Below, piece after piece: positions 56,561-64,000 of a stretch of DNA of 64,000 bases. Location: the NCBI GenBank assembly GCA_036346255.1, contig CM070633.1:39137692-39201691 (forward strand), written 5' to 3'. This DNA is from Ampelocalamus luodianensis (lineage: Eukaryota > Streptophyta > Magnoliopsida > Poales > Poaceae). Within the stretch, counting starts at the first letter, position 1. Each line of letters begins with the position of its first letter. The notes below the pieces were generated by a model, which saw only the letters and a list, made by a program, of their open reading frames with translations, was not told the DNA's origin and ran no database searches. The position numbers were made by a program, and so were the translations under genes.

Positions 56561-56933
56561 TTGTTACACGCTGGACTCTTGCTCTTGGTGATAGCAAGAT
56601 CCTTACTCTCATGGAGAGGATGACACTTGGAGATAGGGCAAATTTTTCTTGGTTTATTTCTCACACAATGTCATACCAACTCGAGGGTTGGGTATACATA
56701 TTTATAGGTGCTACTCCACCAAGCATATGCCAAGATGCTAGTCTAAGATGCTAACAACCTGTCCTAGATGCTAGTCTAAGATGCTAACAACTTGTCCTAG
56801 ATGCTTGTGTCCTCTAAGATGCTAACAACCTGCCCTAGATCTTTGGTCAAGATGTCTGTCCTAGAGATGCTAACAACCGATCAAGGATCTTGTCCTACAA
56901 AAGCAAAATGCCGACCACGAGACTTATCCATCA
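56561..56933 (-). repeat. 5' LTR of the minus-strand Copia element
   Basis: 373 bp, paired with 51428-51821. The reverse strand starts TGATGGATAAGTC. Confidence 0.85.
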
Positions 56934-58506
56934 AGGGCAACAACATCAGCCAATCGACCTCACTAACTTGTACGACGATAGGGAAGGCGACATCCTTGGT
57001 GAGGTGTAGTCGTCGATGACGATAGCTTGCGAATCCCACTTTGTCGTGGAGAGGATGAGGTTGCCAATCTTGAACCACCTCCTTTTTGAAGGATCTAGCG
57101 CATCAATCATCTGGCTACCTTACGCCCGCTCAGTCGCCAAACAAAGAGGTCTAGGACACCTGGTCGTGATGAAGGCATTTCTAGCTCTCCATCTTCTTCT
57201 CCTATAGCTGCTTTGATCATTCTTCATCTAAGCAAGCACACGAGCAAGATATCACTCTAGAATTACCGATGACCCAATTACTAGAGCACATGCCAAAAAC
57301 TTCAACAAAGGGTGAAATCACTCCTACAGAGCATAATCATATTTTTATAAGAATTTTATCTTGCATAAAGCTTGTGTTTTATGTGTGCTCAGATTTCAAG
57401 AACGTAAACAAGACAATGGAGCAATTGTTCTTTGCCAAGACTTGTTCTTCTTGCATAAAATGATGGACCCCAAGAGGAGGCATGAGAAGAAGGAGCCCAT
57501 CAAATGAGGAGTCAGAGCCTCTCGGAGATGTGCATGCCAAAGACACAAAAGCAGTAGGAGTCCGGGAGGATTCGGCTTGCCTTATCCAATAAGCGAAAGT
57601 GCACCAAGGAGATTGCATCAAAATAGGAGAGGGCCCTCGTGCCTATTTTTGTGCCACACTCTATAGGGTCATTTGTATCCAGATTTTTAGGAAGCTATTT
57701 TTAGAGTCGAGCAGAATAGGAAACTAGAGATTGCCTAGGAATTTTAGGACAACAAAGTGGTGGATTGGTGTCCAAGTTTAGGTCGGCCTTAGGCCTTATA
57801 TCTTCTATACCTCTGAGCCTTTTTGGCTTTAGACCACTTTTAAAGTTAAAACAACGAAGATATCGTCTCTTACTCCAATTGCCATGTGAGGTAAATTGCT
57901 AGGGAATGAGCGTTATTGTTCTTGAATCAAGGTCAAGCTATTGCTCCACAGGAGTTGGGGGCTTGTTGATTTTAACCGTGGTCGGTGACAATCAACACCT
58001 CGGTGTGTGTGGGTGAATTTTTCAAAGAGTTGAGGGTCCGTGCATTGCGCGATGTGTTCAAATAGCAAGTTCGACAAGAGGCACTAGTTATCAAGGGTTC
58101 TATATCAAGAAGATCGGGCACCCCACATTATTGTGGTATCATATTCCAAGGTTTGCTAGGTAGAACCACTTTTACCTCGTAGTAGTATATTCATTTTTCA
58201 TCGTCTCTCTATACGAAAAGCCACACAAAAATATTTTTCTTTTAGCTTGTAGTTAAATTCTGCAATTTTAGTGCGTTTGGGTAGGTTTCAATCAATTAGA
58301 TCATTGTGTTTAGTTCTTGATCTATCTCCTTTTGTGTTGTTTGTTTTGTCTTTGTTTAGTCCAATCTGCATCATCTAGTTGCGCACCTTTGATCTTGTTG
58401 TTTGGTGCGAATAGCTAGTTCACGATTTTGTGCAACTAAACATAACTTATATCTTGTGGTTTGCACGTTTTCTTTTGAACCATTTTGTTCGTTGCGAAAA
58501 CTTTGA
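56934..58506. other. No gene recognised
   Basis: Mixed sequence. Parts (57650-57860, 57950-58160) have the texture of retrotransposon flank or LTR. A GGTATCATATTCC near 58134 is a poor primer-site match. Nothing could be assigned. Confidence 0.4.
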
Positions 58507-58690
58507 ACCATCCACATCGGTGCCACATCAGGCAAAATTACCATAGTTTGGACCGAGGGGGTAAAGTGGACGATTTCATTAGTTCGAGATTTTGATTCAT
58601 ATAGTTTTAGAGTTCATGGTAGAAAAATGGATCAAGGTCAAAGTTCAGGGTTGAAAAGTGGACTTTTTTCACAAAAAAAAAACTTGTGAA
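58507..58690. repeat. Inverted partner of 50926-51098
   Basis: Carries ATCGGTGCCACATC, AGTTCATGGTAGAAAAATGG and CAGGGTTGAAAAGTGGAC in the opposite order and strand to the first copy. Followed by two A-rich AAAACTTGTG.AGTAG units. Confidence 0.65.
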
Positions 58691-59554
58691 GTAGTTAGAT
58701 TGATTTTTTTTGAGTGAGATACTAGAAAAAAAAAACTTGTGCAGTAGCTAGCCTATTGGGAGAGGTCAAGGGCACCTTGGAGCTTAGATTGAAGATCTTG
58801 AGTGCTTGAGAGAGTAGATTAGGCCTAGTTTTGCATGCATCACTCTTAGTTGCTTGATCTTGCTGGTTGAAGTGACCACCTTTGGACTTATTACTATTGG
58901 AAATCAGCGTTTCCTAGACAGCTTGGAGGCATGCTCTTGCTTACCTTCCTAGGAGGAGCTTGTGGAAGGCACTAGGAGGGTTGTAAATTAAGGTTTGTAG
59001 TCCACCTATCCAGAGCGAAGGACTACCACCAGCTGCATGCATCAAGTCAGAGTGACACTCTTGCGAGAGTGCTCCAACAAAGAGTAGGGAAGATCGCTAA
59101 ATCTCTGAGTCCTCAATAAAAATTCGGTTGTTTCTTTGTCTCTTTTACCTTCCGTATTTACTTTCTTGCTCTTTCAATTACTAAATCAGACTTGTGTGTA
59201 GGATTGGAACTAAGTTACAAAACTTCACTAGACTCATGTAGGAGTTGCTTGAGCACACTAGCTAAGACATAGGCACATTAGGTTGGGCTAGGAGCTTTGA
59301 ATTTTAATTTGGCCATAGTTTGCAAAAGATTCCCAATTCACTGCTCCCATTTTGGGTACGCAATCCACTTTAGTTGGGCATGACAATTGAAGTATTACTA
59401 GTAGTGCTTGAAATGTTTAGTCCATGGAAACCGGAGACCATTAGTGGTCTATGGAATGTTTAGTAGTACTTGTTTGCAAGACTTGGTTCCATTTGCATGA
59501 TTTTTATGAAAGGTATGTATGAGGTAGCAGGTGTTGGGAGGTGGAATTGGTGGC
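58691..59554. other. No gene seen; LTR-like texture
   Basis: Sequence with short GAGAGTG/AGACTTG words and no coding frame. It might be a decayed LTR, but neither end nor partner was found. Confidence 0.35.
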
Positions 59555-59557
59555 TTA

Positions 59558-60554
59558 GGGTGTGTTTGAATGGAGGTACAAAGCTGAATGGGATGGTTCA
59601 GTTCAAGAAATGAGTTCATCCAAGTGTTTGGTTTGTTGAATTTGTATCAAACGATCCTTAATGGGATGGTTCAAGCTAGGAGAATATTCCCCTTTTATAC
59701 TGTATCATCCCGTTCGATGAAATCAGCCAAACCACACGGTTCACCCTATCGCTCTCGCCCCAGTACTAGCCACCACTTCCATTTTGGCCAACCCGACGAG
59801 CTTCATCTACTGCCACCAGCGTCACCTCATGTTCCCAGGCACGTTGTGCAAAACCCGCCAACCAATTTCGATTATCGTCCATGGGAGCTCGCACCACAGT
59901 CTTCTTCCCCACGTCCTACCGAAACTGCCGCCACCATTGTCGTTCGTCACCCGATGAGCCCCTTCTCGATTCCCCTTTACTCGAGCATCCCTAGGCCACC
60001 CCTTCCTTCTCCCACCACCTGCTCTAGCTCCCCTCCCCATAGCGTCGCTGCCACGACGGACCCGCCGCACCGCCATAGGATCCCGTCACCGACCCGACTC
60101 ACTCCACCCCGTCGCCACTATCTGCACCGGTGACATCCCCTCACCTCCCTCTCGCCCGTGCATGCACAATCTTTCCCCCGCCTTCCTTCCAGTGCCGCCG
60201 CCATAGACACAACGCCGTCGTCGCCAGGAGTAGCTGTGCCACCGTTGTGGTCTGCCTTCCACCACCCCACCACCACCCCTGGACTCCTCTTCCCCGTGGG
60301 GACCCATTTTTGGGGTCGCCCCATCCTCTCAGCGGCTCCCTCGCTGCCGGCGAGCCCGCCCGAGCTGTCTTTGCGTCTCCTCTATTTTCTCTCTGTCTCT
60401 CTCTATGGCCAACTTCATCCTCCAACCAAACAAAATCTCGTATTATCCCATCCAAGCAACCAAACATACTCTTGTATCATTCTATTCAGGATCATCCTGT
60501 CTATCTTGTACCACCCCATTCCATTCAACTTCGTACCTCCATCCAAACACACCC
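59558..60554. mobile_element. Harbinger/Tourist-like element with GC-rich cargo, 997 bp
   Basis: The ends GGGTGTGTTTGAATGGAGGT and the inverse of ACCTCCATCCAAACACACCC are inverted repeats that continue for about 38 bp. TTA is duplicated at 59555-59557 and 60555-60557, the PIF/Harbinger signature. The middle (59740-60400) is GC-rich and proline/serine-rich in its plus frame (RPSTSHHFHFGQPDELHLLP). It matches no family I know. It is much longer than a usual Tourist MITE, so it may carry a captured host segment. Confidence 0.75.
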
Positions 60555-60557
60555 TTA

Positions 60558-61763
60558 TAGTATTGATGATGCATTGTTTGTGTGGATGTAATGTTGAGCA
60601 TTGCACACACATTATGTTGATTTTGCACGGGTAATGTTAAATAGGCAATGGTAGGATCGTCAGTTGTACATGAACATGGCAAGAGCATGAATGGTTTTTC
60701 GGATCTAAATTTTTTGAGATTGATTGGTTGGTTTGTTGTGGTGGTTGCACGTAGATGGATAGACTTGTACATGTTTTTACCGGTGGGACGGCTAACCAAA
60801 CAGGAAGTGCGTCGAGTTTGTTGGCATGGAAGTGAAAGTCCTTGTGTTTGGAGAATCGCTGTCCTTTTCAACTGTTGTGACGAGGATCAAGTCCACGCTG
60901 GGATGGTATGAGCCTGGGGTTGATATGGCAATGGAGGGGGTGGTACGATGCCAGAGTCGGTTCGAAGGTGCAATCTGTGATGATGCCGACATGGATTGAA
61001 ACATGTATAAAGATATCATGCTTGCATCACACGTGCGGTCGTTCGAGGTTTGGGTTAAGAGAAGTGTGGTGGTGGGGATAAATTGGGTAACGGTGTACCT
61101 AGTGGGCCAAATGCAATCAAGTTCATCGTTGGTGAAGTTGCATGTGACGACAATGCGAACCACGGCGTCAATTGGCATCGCTCTATGGAGGAAGGTCCAA
61201 CCGTTGTGGTATTGTCACGGGGTGTCCACGTGACCCTCCATGCGCGAGGAGAATTGCAACGAAATGCACGAGCTACGAACTTACGGGAGAATCGGCCCGA
61301 TGACAATGGAGCTTGCACAGATCTGTCGATCTACATCATATCTTGGATACTACGTACTAATCTAGGAGCTCCTGCATGTATGGCATAATAATGGAGATGG
61401 CATCGGTGCATTGTTGGATCTGCCCGGGCATGGAAACAAAGATGGAGATGAGGAGGCGGATATCGGGATACGTGGATGTAGGTCGGTAGAGCAGGATGTG
61501 AAACGAAGGTCGATTAGGTGGAATTGGAATTAGTATCAAGCGACATGTCGTTTTATGCAATAATTAAAAGATTGTGAGGTTCTATATAAAGACAAATTTA
61601 AGAGACAACATATTATAGATATTGTCTTTAAGCTTGTCTTTAAATGACATGGAGTGGTATATGAACATGCGGCGTCTCTAGTACTTTAGATGGCCTAATC
61701 GGAATACAAATACTCACTGCCCGATACAAATCATGCAGCGGGTTGGCGGATCCAAGAGCTAGC
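60558..61763. other. No gene recognised
   Basis: Moderately GC-rich with plus frames of 76-101 codons (for example 61083-61388) that match nothing I know. A short hairpin of TAAAGACAA words lies at 61590-61650. It may be an old pseudogene. Confidence 0.4.
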
Positions 61764-63898
61764 TGTGAGGACCCTGATTTATTTGGCTTGTAATGCTTAG
61801 TCTTCCATTGACTCTAGCATCACAAATCAAATAAACCAAGCCCCGAGATATGTATACTTCCCAAAAATGCAGTATACACACCCCGTTACAAAATCACGCA
61901 TCAATTCCATACATCACATAACATTAATTCTAACAAAAGACATACATAATAGAGTTATTACACAAGAAGGCCGACCGGCCAAACAACATCAAAGTAACAT
62001 TAACAGCGGAAGCAAAAGTGTCATAAGATGGCTATAAACAAAATCCAACCGGTTAGCCATAACCCATAAGGCAACCAACCGGGCCGCCAAGCTAGTCGTC
62101 CATACTGCAGCAATTCTCACAAAAGTCGATCCCTTGGGGATCAACTTCTTCCTCAGCAACAAATAAGCAAAGCAAATGAGTACAAAATGTACTCGCAAGA
62201 TCGCGTGTGGAATAGCGGACCTATCAATATGCTACATGCAAGCTTATTTAAGTGAAGGTTGTATGTCTCATTTTGCACAAAGCCAACTTTATTTGTAATA
62301 ATGTAGTACATTTCAAAAGCAAGTTTGCAATCAACTTTTATTGAATGAAATAACACGAGATACAATAAGTACAAGAGTAACCACCTATTGGTGACTAACC
62401 CAATAGCCACCACACATAGCACGAATCCCAGATTCGTACCACCCATCAAGTTTTAATTTAAAATGTTGTAGTCTAACTCTTGAAAGACCTTGCCAAGCGT
62501 GTCCATAACCTAGGACGAGGCTATTCGAATAGTTTTAACCCTACAGGGGTGTACCAATGTACCCACACTTGGACATCGCTTTTGCCAAGCTATTAAGCAC
62601 ACTTCCTTTGGTATGCCGGCACGGCTAAGTCCTACAAGACGTTTCCAATGGAATGCGTTAATTAAGAGTCGCACGTATAGGGTTAACCCTTAGTGACCAG
62701 CCGACGAAATGGGCCACTAGGACCACACGTTGTGGTGGAGTCAAGCAAAGACAGGAGTCATTAGCCATTTAGGGTAAAGCTAGCCGGGCATTTGCAAGAC
62801 CCCGGTCGGGGTGAAGGACCTAGAAAGGAACCACCCTGCACGCCCTTGTGATCCTTTTTCTCTATAAACTACAGCCAGCGACCCATTAATTAATGCCTCC
62901 CAAAGTACTAATTCAAGAGAGGTCCCATACCCTCTAGTGTGGTTAGCACGCACAAAATGCTTGGTTTAGTGTAACAAGATGTTCGGTCCTTGTTGACTCA
63001 GGCACCATTCCAGTCACACCCAAAAGCACACCAACATACCATTGTGCCCAAGTCTAAATCATTTTGTTTCAGTGTTTAGTTTTCACAAGTAAACATGGCA
63101 CAAGGCTGAAATCATAAGTGATAATAAGTTTTATGTGATCAAGGTTATCGACAAGTCGATAACCGCCCATTTCTACCGGAAGCTAAGCATGACTAAGCAA
63201 TTAATTCGCAACTACTAAGTGACAAGAGTTCATCCAACGAGCTCTAATCACAGCAATAACCTAGGCTCATGGTAGTAAAGGATGATCATTTGCTTAAGGA
63301 AATGCATCTACTAGGTCAACTAACGACAATAGTTTAACACAAACTAGCAATGCATACATAGAATTTGTAAACAACATAATTACTTAAAAATACAGGATTA
63401 ACATGATCAAACGCTTGCCTTGCTGGAATTGCTCTTGCTGCAGAGGATTAAGCTCGGGGTCAACAATAATCTCTCGGAACCTAACGCTAAAAGTGACAAA
63501 ACCAATAAGAACGAGGAACACCAAACCAAACTCAACAGCAAAAGTTCTCTAAAACCCATGAAATTTATACAGCAGTAAGATCATGATTTTAGACAATTTT
63601 AGGCACAAGAATAACTTCATTTGGACTTGGCATGAAAAAGTTATGGCCTAAACAAATTTTCTCAGCCTGGAAAATCCTAATTAAATTAATTTCGGTTACT
63701 GTTCATGGCAAAAATTTCTAGAATGATCTGGAATCTGAAAATTTTATGGTAGGTAGATAAGGTCATCCTAAGAACAGCAAAGTTGAGTTTACTTCATTTG
63801 GAGTTGAAATGAATTAGTTATGATCTTTCTAAGTTGTAAAACTAGGGTATCATTTATTTCAGTGGCAAAGACCACCTGAAAACCTATTCTACACTAAA
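61764..63898 (-). repeat. Gypsy-type LTR fragment, minus strand
   Basis: TGTGAGGACCC at 61764 would be the inverse of an LTR end (GGGTCCTCACA). Read on the reverse strand, the 2.1 kb has the texture of long grass Gypsy LTRs and contains no coding frame. Orientation rests on general resemblance to the 24165-27319 LTR. It stops without an LTR terminus at 63898, where unrelated sequence begins. Confidence 0.45.
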
Positions 63899-64000
63899 GT
63901 CCATGGGAGCTCGCACCACAGTCTTCTTCCCCACGTCCTACCGAAACTGCCGCCACCATCGTCGTTCGTCACCCGATGAGCCCCTTCTCGATTCCCCTTT
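63899..64000 (+). repeat. Second copy of the Harbinger cargo (matches 59877-59978)
   Basis: The last 102 bases match 59877-59978 with a single difference (C for T in CCACCATCG). The copy starts inside the element and not at its end, and continues past the window. Confidence 0.9.

Larger units (their letters stand above)
51428..56933 (-). mobile_element. Copia retrotransposon, minus strand, GC-rich, degenerate
   Basis: LTRs at 51428-51821 (3') and 56561-56933 (5') match through AAGATGCTAACAAC repeats and end at CTTATCCATCA. The flanks AGGGT and AGGGC are a 5-bp duplication with one change. A primer-site-like AGTATCAGAGC lies at 56547-56557 on the reverse strand, and the purine tract is AGGGGAGAA (51822-51830, reverse). 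Domain order on the reverse strand from the right is gag, protease, integrase, reverse transcriptase, RNase H. Small indels are very frequent in the GC-rich interior. Confidence 0.85.

Noticed and set aside
58134..58147. GGTATCATATTCC as a retrotransposon primer site
   Set aside because: The match is weak and no LTR end adjoins it.
59588..60133. 181-codon open frame
   Set aside because: It begins in the Harbinger terminal repeat and runs through serine/proline-rich sequence. It is probably not a gene as it stands, though the GC-rich block may be a captured fragment.

Overview
This is plant nuclear DNA from a grass, most likely rice (Oryza) or a close relative. No complete, intact host gene is visible. 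The evidence for a grass is the density and mix of transposons: Copia and Gypsy LTR elements, CACTA elements with subterminal arrays, Mutator-like, hAT-, Harbinger- and Stowaway-type elements. The broken host genes also have plant-type introns. The window looks like gene-poor, repeat-nested heterochromatin. A run of exactly 100 N (21783-21882) marks a scaffold gap of unknown size.

Layout. 1-1200: a minus-strand Gypsy gag remnant with a tRNA-Asp-type primer site and LTR. 1345-4408: a foldback MITE, a pseudogene chimera (10-formyl-tetrahydrofolate synthetase exons next to an unrelated last exon), a second MITE and a 162-bp tandem repeat. 4409-9426: a degenerate 5.0-kb Copia element with 112-bp LTRs and a 5-bp target duplication, inserted in that tandem repeat. 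9811-11847: a gene start interrupted by a MITE, then three exons of a broken CLPTM1-family gene. 12023-21782: a 9.8-kb Sirevirus-like Copia element with 1.7-kb LTRs, its right end lost in the gap. 22363-27455: a MITE, a small LTR pair and a 3.2-kb Gypsy LTR. 27456-31640 and 46454-50750: two diverged copies of one MULE, with shared right flanks. 31648-32936 and 37248-40737: two CACTA elements. The second carries an F-box-type gene fragment, tandem repeats and a palindrome of about 590 bp. 36372-37095 and 42994-44026: inverted copies of part of a MEI2-like RNA-binding gene. 44316-46000: the truncated 5' half of another short-LTR Copia element. 51428-56933: a minus-strand 5.5-kb Copia element. 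59558-60554: a Harbinger-like element with a GC-rich cargo. 61764-63898: a minus-strand Gypsy-type LTR, abruptly followed by a second copy of part of the Harbinger cargo.

Nothing here works as a coordinated pathway. The interest lies in how the elements have nested, captured and duplicated host gene pieces. The best candidates for a second look are the CACTA palindrome with its captured coding-like arms, the triple subterminal array, the series of CxxC pairs in the Sirevirus-like gag region, the MULE duplication with its matched empty site for a Stowaway insertion, the inverted MEI2-like duplication, and the junction at the right edge. Small insertions and deletions concentrated in CG-dense stretches may be real decay or errors of a long-read assembly. 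Frameshift-based pseudogene calls should be read with that in mind.
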